A stretch of DNA of 64,000 bases from Vibrio hangzhouensis. Lineage in GTDB: Bacteria; Pseudomonadota; Gammaproteobacteria; Enterobacterales; Vibrionaceae. The position numbers were made by a program, and so were the translations under genes. Shown here piece by piece: positions 19,003 to 27,910 of this stretch. How positions within the stretch are numbered: the stretch's first letter is position 1; each line of letters starts with the position of its first letter. The stretch is from NCBI RefSeq assembly GCF_900107935.1, contig NZ_FNVG01000023.1, forward strand, positions 1 through 64,000, given 5' to 3'. Under the pieces are notes generated by a model. It searched no databases. It was not told where the DNA came from and saw only the letters and a list, made by a program, of their open reading frames with translations.

Positions 19003-19881
19003 TTACTGGTTATTCATATGGCGTGGAATGGATTCCTCGCTGCGCAGGGTAAGCACTTCACAACCCGTTTTGGTTACCACGATAGTGTGCTCCCACTGAG
19101 CCGAGTTTTTACCGTCGCCAGTGTACACCGTCCAGTCGTCTTCAGCGTCGATGCTGCAGCCAAACTTACCAGCGTTAATCATTGGTTCGATAGTGAACAC
19201 CATGCCTTCTTTTAACACGCGGCGGTCATTGTTCTTGTAATGAACCACTTGCGGTTCTTCGTGGAATTCAGAACCGATGCCGTGGCCACAAAAGTCCTTG
19301 ACGATAGAGAACTTGTTTCGAGGGTTCTTTTTGTTATTGGCTTTGATGAACTTCTCGATTTCGGTACCGATAGCACCCACAGTAGACCCTGGCTTTACTG
19401 TTTTCATGCCCAGGTAAAGGGCTTCCTGAGCGACCATGCAAAGGCGCTTGTCTGCTGGGGAAACCTCACCGACAAGAAACATTTTAGAGGTATCGCCATG
19501 ATAGCCTTCTGGACGCGTATCCAGTGAGGCGTTTTCGTCGTTTGGAATGATGACGGTAACATCGACATTGACGATATCACCGTTCTTCAATACTGCAGGT
19601 TTCAACTTACCAGTTGTTCCCATGGCGTCTTGTTCTGCCGGGATACCGTGACAAACGATATGGTTGATTGATGTGCAGATTGACTTTGGATAACCGTGAT
19701 AATCCAGCGGTGCAGAGTATGCGCCTTTTTCACGAGTATATTCAGCACAAATTCTATCGAGCTCCTCAGTCGTGACCCCTTCTTTTACATGAGGTTCGAT
19801 CATTTCTAAAAGCTCTGCTGCAAGCTTGCCTGCGATACGCATTCTTTCAATTTCAGCTTCAGTTTTGATTTTGATAGACAT
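19003..19881 (-). CDS. map: Methionine aminopeptidase, type I
   Basis: A 292-residue metalloprotease that removes the initiator methionine from nascent proteins. The pita-bread fold is recognisable from IERMRIAGKLAAELLEMIEP, the His-bearing SICTSINHIVCHGIP, the metal ligands in VNVDVTVI and the C-terminal KDFCGHGIGSEFHEEP and MVFTIEPMINAG, with the last glutamate in QWEHTIVVT. It is about 28 residues longer than E. coli Map (264): an extra stretch around residues 115-130 (NDENASLDTRPEG) and a C-terminal tail account for this. Divergent from rpsB, as in E. coli. Confidence 0.97.
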   Translation of the reverse strand: MSIKIKTEAEIERMRIAGKLAAELLEMIEPHVKEGVTTEELDRICAEYTREKGAYSAPLDYHGYPKSICTSINHIVCHGIPAEQDAMGTTGKLKPAVLKNGDIVNVDVTVIIPNDENASLDTRPEGYHGDTSKMFLVGEVSPADKRLCMVAQEALYLGMKTVKPGSTVGAIGTEIEKFIKANNKKNPRNKFSIVKDFCGHGIGSEFHEEPQVVHYKNNDRRVLKEGMVFTIEPMINAGKFGCSIDAEDDWTVYTGDGKNSAQWEHTIVVTKTGCEVLTLRSEESIPRHMNNQ

Positions 19882-20112
19882 CTGTGTTCTCTACTTTCTA
19901 AGTTGACGCGTTATTCTAACAGTGGCGAGATTAAGCGCAACAAGAATAATACTCGTTTATCACCCCACAAAAGAGAGGGTGAGCCCTTGAACTTACGTGC
20001 TGTTCACAAATTATACGTTACTCATTTTAGTCGAGATTAACGTGATTCTGTTTCTGGACTTGCTCGCGCTTTGTACATTTGTTGCGATTTTTGTGGAAAT
20101 TGATAGGGGAAA

Positions 20113-20123
20113 TATGGTATAAA
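20113..20123 (+). promoter_or_regulatory. Candidate rpsB-tsf promoter (-10 region)
   Basis: TATGGTATAAAGCGCG contains overlapping -10 candidates (TATGGT and TATAAA) followed by a GC-rich stretch resembling the discriminator of growth-rate-controlled ribosomal promoters. No clear -35 can be picked by eye. Confidence 0.5.
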
Positions 20124-20297
20124 GCGCGCCGGAAACAGGACTTAGTTTCTTCGAATCGGCGAGCTCGCTTTTGTTTCCATTAACTTTAATTTAAATCACA
20201 CACATTTCGTCACATGTTCCGGGGTGCTTGAGTAATCATTCATACCAAGTCGGATTCATGGGAAATGTGGAGGCCTAACCCCATAGAGGAATTTAAA
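20124..20297 (+). ncRNA. rpsB leader (t44/tff-type structured RNA)
   Basis: The long untranslated leader of rpsB corresponds in position to the t44/tff RNA of E. coli between map and rpsB, which is part of the rpsB transcript and mediates S2 autoregulation. Two foldable parts are visible: GGAAACA (20131-20137) with TGTTTCC (20172-20178), enclosing the palindrome GCGAGCTCGC; and GGGGT (20221-20225) with ACCCC (20278-20282), which closes a loop ending just before the ribosome binding site. Assignment is by location and base pairing, not by covariance search. Confidence 0.6.
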
Positions 20298-21029
20298 ATG
20301 GCAACTGTATCAATGCGCGATATGCTAAAAGCTGGTGTTCACTTCGGTCACCAGACTCGTTACTGGAACCCAAAAATGAAGCCATTCATCTTTGGTGCTC
20401 GTAACCGCGTTCATATCATCAACCTAGAAAAAACTGTACCAATGTTCAACGATGCACTAGCTGAGCTAGCTAAAATCGGTGAGAAGAAAGGTAAAGTTCT
20501 TTTCGTTGGTACTAAGCGCGCTGCATCTGAAGCTGTTAAAGAAGCTGCAATCAACGCTGACCAGTTCTACGTGAACAACCGTTGGTTGGGCGGTATGCTA
20601 ACGAACTACAAAACTGTTCGTCAGTCTATCAAGCGTCTAAAAGATTTCGAAGCACAAGCTCAAGACGGTACTTTCGAGAAACTAACTAAGAAAGAAGCTC
20701 TAATGCGCACTCGCGAAATGGAGAAGCTAGAGAAGTCTCTTGGTGGTATCAAGAACATGGGCGGCCTACCAGACGCTCTATTCGTAATCGACGCTGATCA
20801 CGAGCACATCGCTGTTAAAGAAGCAAACAACCTAGGTATCCCAGTATTTGCTGTTGTTGATACTAACTCTAACCCAGACGGCGTTGACTACGTTATCCCA
20901 GGTAACGACGACGCAATCCGTGCAGTACAGCTTTACCTAAACGCTGCTGCAGACGCGGTTAAAGAAGGTCGCAACAAAGACGTTGCAGCTGTAGCTGACA
21001 AAGACGGTTTCGTAGAAGAAGCTGAATAA
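20298..21029 (+). CDS. rpsB: 30S ribosomal protein S2
   Basis: A 243-residue ribosomal protein (E. coli S2 is 241). The N-terminus [40 protein letters not shown] and the central [12 protein letters not shown] are family hallmarks. The start at 20298 follows AGAGGAAT at standard spacing; an upstream in-frame ATG at 20265 lies inside the leader RNA and is rejected. Codon usage is highly biased. First gene of the rpsB-tsf unit; S2 probably represses its own operon through the leader. Confidence 0.99.
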   Translation: MATVSMRDMLKAGVHFGHQTRYWNPKMKPFIFGARNRVHIINLEKTVPMFNDALAELAKIGEKKGKVLFVGTKRAASEAVKEAAINADQFYVNNRWLGGMLTNYKTVRQSIKRLKDFEAQAQDGTFEKLTKKEALMRTREMEKLEKSLGGIKNMGGLPDALFVIDADHEHIAVKEANNLGIPVFAVVDTNSNPDGVDYVIPGNDDAIRAVQLYLNAAADAVKEGRNKDVAAVADKDGFVEEAE

Positions 21030-21096
21030 TAGCGGCTCGAAGTCACACTTAGTTTCGAAGACATCTAGTCTTCATATAAACTAAGTTATAGTTAGC

Positions 21097-21127
21097 ATCA
21101 GGGGCCGAATGAGAGCCCCTGATTTTT
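21097..21127 (+). terminator. Attenuating terminator between rpsB and tsf
   Basis: ATCAGGGGC and GCCCCTGAT form a perfect 9-bp stem with a 9-base loop and a T5 tail. Partial termination here is the usual explanation for unequal rpsB and tsf levels. Confidence 0.8.
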
Positions 21128-21158
21128 ACCCTAATCAGAATCAACTGAGGAATAGAGA

Positions 21159-22001
21159 ATGGCTGTTACTGCTGCTCTAGTTAAAGAACTGCGCGACCGC
21201 ACTGGCGCAGGCATGATGGAATGTAAGAAAGCGCTTGTTGAAACTAACGGCGACATCGAACTAGCAATCGAAAACATGCGTAAGTCTGGCGCTGCTAAAG
21301 CTGCTAAAAAAGCAGGTAACATCGCTGCTGAAGGCGCGATCATCATCAAAGAAGAGAACGGCGTTGCTGCTCTTCTTGAAGTTAACTGCCAAACTGACTT
21401 CGTTGCTAAAGACGCAAACTTCACAGCTTTCGCTGAGAAAGTAGCTGCTGACGCACTAGCAACTAAAGCAACTGCTGAAGAGCTAGTTGCTAAGTTCGAA
21501 GAAGAGCGTGTTACTCTTGTTGCTAAGATTGGTGAGAACATCAACATCCGTCGCGTACAATACGTTGAAGGCGCAGCTATCGCTACTTACCGTCACGGTG
21601 AGAAGATTGGTGTTGTTGTTGCTGGTGAAGGCGACGCTGAAACTCTTAAGCACGTTGCAATGCACGTTGCTGCTTCTCGTCCAGAGTTCGTTAACCCAGA
21701 AGACGTACCTGCAGACGTAGTTGAGAAAGAGAAAGCTGTTCAAGTTGAAATCGCTATGAACGAAGGTAAGCCTGCTGAGATCGCTGAGAAGATGGTTGTT
21801 GGCCGTATGAAGAAATTCACTGGCGAAATCTCTCTAACTGGTCAAGCGTTCGTAATGGAGCCAAAGAAAACTGTTGGCGAAATCCTAAAAGAGCGTGGCG
21901 CATCAGTAGCTACTTTTGTACGTCTAGAAGTTGGTGAAGGCATCGACAAAGGCGAGCAAATGAGCTTCGCTGACGAAGTAGCAGCAGCTCAGAAAGGTTA
22001 A
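21159..22001 (+). CDS. tsf: Elongation factor Ts
   Basis: A 280-residue guanine-nucleotide exchange factor for EF-Tu. The N-terminal UBA-like helix ([19 protein letters not shown]) and the EF-Tu-contacting motif [10 protein letters not shown] are present, and the C-terminus ends in the usual coiled module ([14 protein letters not shown]). Length matches the family (283 in E. coli). Strong codon bias. It is transcribed with rpsB past an attenuating hairpin and followed by its own terminator. Confidence 0.99.
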   Translation: MAVTAALVKELRDRTGAGMMECKKALVETNGDIELAIENMRKSGAAKAAKKAGNIAAEGAIIIKEENGVAALLEVNCQTDFVAKDANFTAFAEKVAADALATKATAEELVAKFEEERVTLVAKIGENINIRRVQYVEGAAIATYRHGEKIGVVVAGEGDAETLKHVAMHVAASRPEFVNPEDVPADVVEKEKAVQVEIAMNEGKPAEIAEKMVVGRMKKFTGEISLTGQAFVMEPKKTVGEILKERGASVATFVRLEVGEGIDKGEQMSFADEVAAAQKG

Positions 22002-22021
22002 TCCTTGATGACTTGTTAACG

Positions 22022-22052
22022 AAAAGACCGTGGCCTTGGCTACGGTCTTTTT
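22022..22052 (+). terminator. tsf terminator
   Basis: AAAGACCGT pairs with ACGGTCTTT, with further GCC/GGC pairing inside, followed by TTTTT. Confidence 0.9.
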
Positions 22053-22151
22053 ACGACTAGGCTATGTGTCATTTTTTAGCCGTCATGAGTTGGGATTAGA
22101 CTAGTCTTAACCCATGACCGTTAATCGATAACTCTTTGGAAGGTATACTCC

Positions 22152-22883
22152 ATGACAACGAACCCGAAACCAGCTTATCAACGTATTCTGTTAAAACTTA
22201 GTGGTGAAGCGCTGCAAGGCGAAGAAGGCTTTGGTATCGATCCAAAAATTCTGGATCGCATGGCACAAGAGGTGAAAGAACTGGTTGAACTGGGTGTTCA
22301 AGTTGGTGTAGTAATTGGCGGTGGTAACTTGTTCCGTGGTGCAGGTCTTGCAGAAGCCGGCATGAACCGCGTAGTGGGTGACCATATGGGTATGTTGGCT
22401 ACCGTAATGAATGGTCTGGCAATGCGTGATGCATTGCACCGTGCATACGTGAATGCTCGTGTGATGTCAGCGATCCCTCTGAAAGGAGTATGTGACGACT
22501 ACAACTGGGCTGATGCGATTCGTGAGCTTCGTCAGGGCCGCGTTGTAATCTTCTCAGCGGGTACGGGCAATCCATTCTTCACAACCGATTCAGCAGCGTG
22601 TCTGCGTGGTATTGAAATCGAAGCTGACGTTGTACTGAAAGCGACCAAAGTTGATGGTGTATTTACTGCAGACCCAGTGGCTAACCCAGATGCAGAATTA
22701 TGTGATAAGCTCTCTTACAGCGCAGTTCTGGATAAAGAACTGAAAGTAATGGACCTGGCTGCATTCACATTGGCACGAGACCACAAAATGCCAATTCGTG
22801 TATTTAACATGAACAAACCAGGTGCACTTCGTCGAGTTGTGATGGGTGAAGCAGAAGGCACACTTATCAGCGACGCAGAATAA
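22152..22883 (+). CDS. pyrH: UMP kinase
   Basis: A 243-residue amino-acid-kinase-fold enzyme phosphorylating UMP to UDP, hexameric and allosterically controlled by GTP and UTP in bacteria. Motifs are [20 protein letters not shown] (phosphate-binding), [26 protein letters not shown] and [15 protein letters not shown]. Start ATG at 22152 has GGAAGG upstream. It sits between the tsf terminator and frr, the usual order. Confidence 0.98.
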   Translation: MTTNPKPAYQRILLKLSGEALQGEEGFGIDPKILDRMAQEVKELVELGVQVGVVIGGGNLFRGAGLAEAGMNRVVGDHMGMLATVMNGLAMRDALHRAYVNARVMSAIPLKGVCDDYNWADAIRELRQGRVVIFSAGTGNPFFTTDSAACLRGIEIEADVVLKATKVDGVFTADPVANPDAELCDKLSYSAVLDKELKVMDLAAFTLARDHKMPIRVFNMNKPGALRRVVMGEAEGTLISDAE

Positions 22884-22923
22884 GAGTAAACTCTTAACCA
22901 AAATTATCGAAGGACACAGCTCG

Positions 22924-22941
22924 GGAGCAACGCGGCTCTCG
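22924..22941 (+). other. Small hairpin between pyrH and frr
   Basis: GGGAGC and GCTCTC pair (one G-T) in the 82-bp pyrH-frr spacer. There is no T-run; it may be a stability or processing element. Confidence 0.35.
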
Positions 22942-22965
22942 GGTGAATACTATTAAGGTGATATT

Positions 22966-23523
22966 GTGATTAACGAAATCAAACAAGACGCTCAAGAGCG
23001 CATGGCTAAAAGTGTTGAAGCACTGAAAAACAACCTTTCTAAAGTGCGTACAGGTCGTGCACACCCAAGTTTGCTACAAGGTCTTTCTGTTGAGTACTAC
23101 GGTGCACCAACACCTCTGAACCAGGTTGCGAACGTAATTGCGGAAGATGCTCGTACTCTTGCAATCACGGTATTTGATAAAGAGTTGGCTCCAAAAGTAG
23201 AAAAAGCGATCCTGACCTCTGATCTGGGTTTGAACCCAATGTCAGCTGGCACAGTGATTCGTGTTCCACTTCCACCACTAACCGAAGAACGTCGTAAAGA
23301 TCTAGTGAAGATTGTTCGTGGTGAAGCTGAAGGTGGCCGTGTGGCTATCCGTAACATCCGTCGTGATGCGAACGGTGAACTAAAAGCGCTACTGAAAGAT
23401 AAAGAGATCTCGGAAGACGAAGATCGTAAAGCTCAAGATGAAATCCAAAAGCTAACAGACGCTGCAGTTAAAAATGTAGACGAGTTGCTAGCTGCGAAAG
23501 AAAAAGAGTTGATGGAAGTCTAA
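22966..23523 (+). CDS. frr: Ribosome recycling factor
   Basis: A 185-residue tRNA-mimic protein that, with EF-G, splits post-termination ribosomes. The family signature [12 protein letters not shown], the hinge region and [16 protein letters not shown] are all present; length is identical to E. coli RRF (185). The start is GTG at 22966 (VINEIKQD), fixed by AAGGTGAT six bases upstream and by alignment to family N-termini (MISDIRKD). Confidence 0.98.
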   Translation: MINEIKQDAQERMAKSVEALKNNLSKVRTGRAHPSLLQGLSVEYYGAPTPLNQVANVIAEDARTLAITVFDKELAPKVEKAILTSDLGLNPMSAGTVIRVPLPPLTEERRKDLVKIVRGEAEGGRVAIRNIRRDANGELKALLKDKEISEDEDRKAQDEIQKLTDAAVKNVDELLAAKEKELMEV

Positions 23524-23550
23524 GATTTCACCGATCAGCTCTTGATTAGG

Positions 23551-23578
23551 CGCTGTGCTGACAGCACAGCGTTTTTTT
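23551..23578 (+). terminator. frr terminator
   Basis: CGCTGTGCT and AGCACAGCG form a perfect 9-bp stem with loop GAC, followed by T7. Confidence 0.93.
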
Positions 23579-23617
23579 ATGCTACTCTGTCACTCCCATT
23601 GATAACACAACTCTTTT

Positions 23618-24373
23618 ATGCAGAATTCAGACACCTTCAACGACTCCCTACCGAAACACATCGCTATCATTATGGATGGCAACGGCCGCTGGGCTAAGTC
23701 TAAGGGAAAGCCGCGCGTTTTTGGGCATAAAAAAGGGGTATCTGCTGTTCGAAAAACGATTTCTGCTGCAGCAAGATTGAAAATCCAAGCCGTAACTTTG
23801 TTCGCGTTCAGCAGCGAAAACTGGCGACGTCCAGAGGATGAAGTCGGATTGTTGATGGAATTATTTGTTACCGTCTTATCGAACGAAATAAAAAAACTGC
23901 ACAAGAACAACCTAAGATTGCGAATCATTGGAGATAAGTCACGCTTCAACGACAGACTGCAACGGAAAATCGCCGAAGCCGAAAAGCTAACAGAGAATAA
24001 TACCGGCACGGTTATCAACGTGGCTGCCAATTATGGTGGCAAGTGGGATATTCTTCAGGCAACTAAACAGCTTGCGAAATTGGTTGAGCAAGGTGAGATT
24101 AAAGCAGATGAAATTACGGAAGAAATGATTGGCCGCTATGTGACTATGTCGGATCTACCGGATGTTGACCTGTTGATTCGAACCAGCGGTGAGTGTCGAA
24201 TCAGCAACTTTATGCTGTGGCAGATGGCCTATGCTGAAATGTACTTTATGGACGAGTATTGGCCAGAATTTGATGAAGACAGTCTGGTTAAAGCAATCAC
24301 TTGGTTTGTGAATCGCGAACGACGCTTCGGGTGTACCGGAGAGCAAGTCAAAGCGTTGATGGAAGCCAATTAA
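23618..24373 (+). CDS. uppS: (2E,6E)-farnesyl-diphosphate-specific ditrans,polycis-undecaprenyl-diphosphate synthase
   Basis: A 251-residue cis-prenyltransferase making the C55 lipid carrier used for peptidoglycan and LPS O-antigen. The diphosphate-binding [23 protein letters not shown], and the C-terminal [15 protein letters not shown] (family consensus RTGGEhRISNFLLWQ) and ERRFG motifs are visible. Gly is replaced by Ser in RTSGE, a conservative change. It starts a tightly spaced uppS-cdsA pair (12 bp). Confidence 0.97.
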   Translation: MQNSDTFNDSLPKHIAIIMDGNGRWAKSKGKPRVFGHKKGVSAVRKTISAAARLKIQAVTLFAFSSENWRRPEDEVGLLMELFVTVLSNEIKKLHKNNLRLRIIGDKSRFNDRLQRKIAEAEKLTENNTGTVINVAANYGGKWDILQATKQLAKLVEQGEIKADEITEEMIGRYVTMSDLPDVDLLIRTSGECRISNFMLWQMAYAEMYFMDEYWPEFDEDSLVKAITWFVNRERRFGCTGEQVKALMEAN

Positions 24374-24385
24374 GGACGATTTAAT

Positions 24386-25228
24386 TTGAAACAACGAATT
24401 ATTACCGCCCTGATACTAGCGCCGCTGGTGGTTTGGGGTATTTTTTCACTGCCATTAACTTGGTTCCTTGGTTTTGTAACCGGTATTACCTTGATTGGCA
24501 CGTGGGAGTGGACGCAGTTCACTCTGGATCGCTCAAGGATGTTGGCTATGATCCCGCCGGTGGTGGTTATCGCGGGCTCTTTGTTTGCGATTCCCTCAGA
24601 TGTACTTTCTCTTAATCAGGTCGATACGTCTCACTTGGTACTATTGGGTATCGGATTTAGCTGGTGGTTAATTGCCAGTTGTCTTGCCATGACGTATCCA
24701 AAATCTTCTTCCCTTTGGGAGCACTCCAATGTGCTTCGTCATTTATTCGGGATATTAACCTTGTTGCCATTTCTATGGAGCATTGTGATTCTGAGAGGGC
24801 AAGGTTATTACCTGGATCCCTATTACGGCTCTAAGCTAGTGTTGTTTGTCTGCCTGATAGTGTGGGCAGCAGACAGCGGCGCCTATTTTGCTGGCAAAAG
24901 CTTTGGTAAACGGAAAATGGCACCCAATGTCAGTCCAAACAAAACCATTGAAGGCTTGATTGGCGGTATTATCGCAGCTCTTGTTGTGGCCTGGGGCAGT
25001 TCGGTGATGTTTGATATTCAGTTTACGAGCTACGTCAGCATGGCTATTATTACTTTAGCTACCGTTGTGATTTCCGTGTTGGGCGATCTGGTGGAAAGCA
25101 TGTTCAAACGTGTGTCGAAGATTAAAGACAGCAGTAACATCATTCCTGGCCATGGAGGTGTGTTGGACCGAGTGGATAGTCTGACAGCCGCTTTTCCTGT
25201 ATTTGCTCTTCTTTATCTCATTTTCTAA
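24386..25228 (+). CDS. cdsA: Phosphatidate cytidylyltransferase
   Basis: A 280-residue inner-membrane enzyme with about eight hydrophobic segments that makes CDP-diacylglycerol for phospholipid synthesis. The C-terminal CDS signature is complete: FKRVSKIKDSSNIIPGHGG followed by VLDRVDS. The start is TTG at 24386 (product MKQRIITALILAPLVV), with AAGGA upstream; no ATG fits the conserved N-terminus. It lies 12 bp after uppS. Confidence 0.97.
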   Translation: MKQRIITALILAPLVVWGIFSLPLTWFLGFVTGITLIGTWEWTQFTLDRSRMLAMIPPVVVIAGSLFAIPSDVLSLNQVDTSHLVLLGIGFSWWLIASCLAMTYPKSSSLWEHSNVLRHLFGILTLLPFLWSIVILRGQGYYLDPYYGSKLVLFVCLIVWAADSGAYFAGKSFGKRKMAPNVSPNKTIEGLIGGIIAALVVAWGSSVMFDIQFTSYVSMAIITLATVVISVLGDLVESMFKRVSKIKDSSNIIPGHGGVLDRVDSLTAAFPVFALLYLIF

Positions 25229-25236
25229 TTTTCGTT

Positions 25237-25265
25237 AACGAGAGAGTGGCGAACACTCTCTCGTT
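25237..25265 (+). other. Strong hairpin between cdsA and ispC
   Basis: AACGAGAGAGTG (25237-25248) and CACTCTCTCGTT (25254-25265) form a perfect 12-bp stem with loop GCGAA, 8 bp after the cdsA stop and 23 bp before ispC. GATTAATAA follows, so there is no terminator T-run; an RNA stability, processing or partial attenuation role is more likely. Confidence 0.6.
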
Positions 25266-25288
25266 GATTAATAAGCGGTTGTAATAGC

Positions 25289-26488
25289 ATGCAAAATCTG
25301 ACCATTCTAGGCGCTACTGGTTCTATTGGTGCAAGCACCCTCAAAGTTGTCGCTGAAAATCCCTCACTGTTTACGATTCATGCATTAGTTGGTGGTAAGA
25401 ATGTCCAAAAAATGGCTGAACTCTGTATCCGCTGGCAACCCAAGTTCGCGGTACTGAACGAAGAAGTCGATGCCCGACGACTACAGCAGCAATTGCCGCT
25501 TGGCTGCAAAACAGAAGTGCTGTTTGGTCAAGACGCCATGTGTGCGGTGTCGGCCTCTCCAAAGGTTGATTTGGTGATGGCGGCGATCGTTGGTGCTGCC
25601 GGTCTGTTACCAACATTAGCGGCGGTGAAGGCTGGTAAACGTGTACTGCTCGCCAATAAAGAAGCCTTGGTGATGTCTGGCCAGCTTTTTATGGATGCCG
25701 TCTCAGAGTCAGGTGCAGAACTGCTTCCAGTGGACAGTGAACACAATGCCATATTTCAATGTCTGCCTGCCCATATTCAAACCAGTTTGGGGCACTGTCA
25801 GCTGGCGGAAGCCGGAATAAACCATATTCTCCTTACCGGGTCGGGTGGTCCGTTCCGATATACTGATGTTTCAGAGCTTGCTTCGGTTACGCCCGCGCAG
25901 GCGATTGCACACCCGAACTGGTCAATGGGACCAAAAATCTCCGTTGATTCGGCCACAATGATGAATAAAGGGCTAGAGTTCATTGAGGCTCGCTGGTTAT
26001 TTAACACTTCGCGAGAGCAGCTTAAGGTCATCATTCATCCACAGTCCGTTATCCACTCTATGGTGCAGTACAATGATGGCTCGGTGATTGCTCAAATGGG
26101 ACTGCCGGATATGGCCACGCCTATTGCTTATTCTATGTCTTACCCTGGTCGTATACCTGCCGGGGTCGAGCCTCTGGATTTCACCAAGCTCAGTGAGCTG
26201 ACTTTCCTAGAGCCGGATTACAGTCGTTATCCATGTTTGGCTCTGGCGATTGAAGCTTGTTTTGAGGGGCAGCATGCGACAACGGCCATTAATGCCGCTA
26301 ACGAAATTGCCGTAGAGGCTTTCCTAACGGAAAAAATCCGCTTTACTGATATTAGTGCAGTAAATGAGCGAGTTATGTCGAAAGTGTGTTCGGCAAATGA
26401 ATTTAAACAATTAGATAACTTGGAAAGTATTCTGGAGCTAGATAGAATGGCTCGAAACTATGCACTCGAAATAGTGCGCTCGATTTAG
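25289..26488 (+). CDS. ispC: 1-deoxy-D-xylulose 5-phosphate reductoisomerase
   Basis: A 399-residue NADPH-dependent enzyme converting DXP to 2-C-methyl-D-erythritol 4-phosphate, the committed step of the MEP isoprenoid pathway. The NADPH-binding [10 protein letters not shown] lies at residues 8-17, the metal and substrate motif [13 protein letters not shown] near residue 150, and [21 protein letters not shown] near 225. Length matches E. coli Dxr (398). It supplies isoprenoid units that UppS, encoded nearby, uses. Confidence 0.98.
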   Translation: MQNLTILGATGSIGASTLKVVAENPSLFTIHALVGGKNVQKMAELCIRWQPKFAVLNEEVDARRLQQQLPLGCKTEVLFGQDAMCAVSASPKVDLVMAAIVGAAGLLPTLAAVKAGKRVLLANKEALVMSGQLFMDAVSESGAELLPVDSEHNAIFQCLPAHIQTSLGHCQLAEAGINHILLTGSGGPFRYTDVSELASVTPAQAIAHPNWSMGPKISVDSATMMNKGLEFIEARWLFNTSREQLKVIIHPQSVIHSMVQYNDGSVIAQMGLPDMATPIAYSMSYPGRIPAGVEPLDFTKLSELTFLEPDYSRYPCLALAIEACFEGQHATTAINAANEIAVEAFLTEKIRFTDISAVNERVMSKVCSANEFKQLDNLESILELDRMARNYALEIVRSI

Positions 26489-26504
26489 CGAGAGACATTG
26501 CTTT

Positions 26505-27863
26505 ATGACCAATATTTTATGGAACTTTGCATCATTTATCGTTGCTTTAGGAGTTCTGGTAGCCGTACACGAATTTGGCCACTTTTGGGTGGCGCGTAAG
26601 TGTGGCGTCTACGTTGAGAAATTCTCTATTGGCTTTGGCAGGTCGATATGGTCGAAGATCGGTAAAGATGGGACTGAGTACAGCGTGTCGGTTATCCCGT
26701 TGGGTGGCTATGTCAAGATGCTGGATAGTCGCGTCGATCAAGTCTCTGAAGCTGATCACAAGTATGCATTTGATAAAAAGCCGCTTTGGAAAAGAACCGC
26801 TATTGTAGGGGCAGGGCCGGCGTTTAACTTCTTGTTTGCGATTTTTGCTTATTGGTTGGTCTTCTTGATTGGCGTGCCTGCGGTCAAACCCGTGGTTGGT
26901 GAGGTGACTCCCCACTCTATCGCTGCAGAAGCAGGTTTGGTGCCCGGAATGGAAATCAAATCGATCGATGGCACGACCACTCTGGAGTGGGAATCGGTGA
27001 ATCTGGGTTTGATATCGCATATTGGTGATAATCAAATGACGGTCACAGTTTCATCAGATAGCCAAATAGGAACGGATAAAAAATTAACATTTGACTTGTC
27101 TGGCTGGAACTTTAACCCGGAAATAGAGTCTGCTATGGGGACGCTTGGTTTTCAGCCATACTCCCCTGACATCAAGTTGACGCTGGTTAATATCAGTGAC
27201 GGTGGCGCAGGTGCCGAGGCTGGGTTGTTAGTTGGGGATACCATTGTTGCTATCGATAGGCAACCCGTTCAAGAGTGGCAGCAAGTGGTCGATGCGATTC
27301 AGGCTAACCCAAGTAACCCGTTTTTGATGACGGTGCAAAGAGACGGTCAGTCTACGGATGTGACTTTGACACCTGATACTCGAAAGCTTCGTGACGGCTC
27401 GACGATCGGTTTCGCCGGGATAGCGCCTGAAATCGGCGAGTGGCCAGAAAGTCATCGCTTTGATCTTCAGTATGGGCCGGTCGAAGCAGTGGGTCAGGCG
27501 ATCGTTAAAACCGGTCAGATTATAGAGCTAACGCTTTCTATGCTGAAAAAACTGATTGTCGGTGATGTGGGACTAAATAACCTAAGTGGCCCAATCTCTA
27601 TTGCCCAGGGGGCAGGAGCAACAGCAGACTTCGGACTGGTTTATTTCTTAGGTTTTCTGGCTTTAATCAGTGTGAACTTGGGCATTATTAACCTGGTTCC
27701 ACTGCCGATGCTGGACGGTGGGCATCTGCTGTTCTTTGCCATTGAAGCGGTAACTCGAAAACCCGTCCCAGAAAAAGTACAAGATATGGGCTATCGATTG
27801 GGAGGGGCAATTATTCTCTCATTGATGCTGATAGCAATTTTTAATGATTTTACACGCCTTTGA
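26505..27863 (+). CDS. rseP: Site-2 zinc metalloprotease RseP
   Basis: A 452-residue intramembrane protease that cleaves RseA after DegS, releasing sigma E in the envelope stress response. The zinc motif HEFGH is at residues 22-26 in the first membrane segment; two PDZ domains occupy the periplasmic part (about 125-305), and the third zinc ligand is in NLVPLPMLDGGHL near residue 400. Length and topology match E. coli RseP (450). It lies 16 bp after ispC and just upstream of bamA, whose product's substrates it monitors indirectly. Confidence 0.98.
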   Translation: MTNILWNFASFIVALGVLVAVHEFGHFWVARKCGVYVEKFSIGFGRSIWSKIGKDGTEYSVSVIPLGGYVKMLDSRVDQVSEADHKYAFDKKPLWKRTAIVGAGPAFNFLFAIFAYWLVFLIGVPAVKPVVGEVTPHSIAAEAGLVPGMEIKSIDGTTTLEWESVNLGLISHIGDNQMTVTVSSDSQIGTDKKLTFDLSGWNFNPEIESAMGTLGFQPYSPDIKLTLVNISDGGAGAEAGLLVGDTIVAIDRQPVQEWQQVVDAIQANPSNPFLMTVQRDGQSTDVTLTPDTRKLRDGSTIGFAGIAPEIGEWPESHRFDLQYGPVEAVGQAIVKTGQIIELTLSMLKKLIVGDVGLNNLSGPISIAQGAGATADFGLVYFLGFLALISVNLGIINLVPLPMLDGGHLLFFAIEAVTRKPVPEKVQDMGYRLGGAIILSLMLIAIFNDFTRL

Positions 27864-27910
27864 TATCAGAGTTTAGGCAGCAGTATTAGCAAGGATTAAT
27901 TAGAGCAGGT

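Noticed and set aside
21487-21743. Leucine-rich and other alternative frames within tsf
   Set aside because: They are by-products of the strong codon bias of tsf; the EF-Ts frame accounts for the region.
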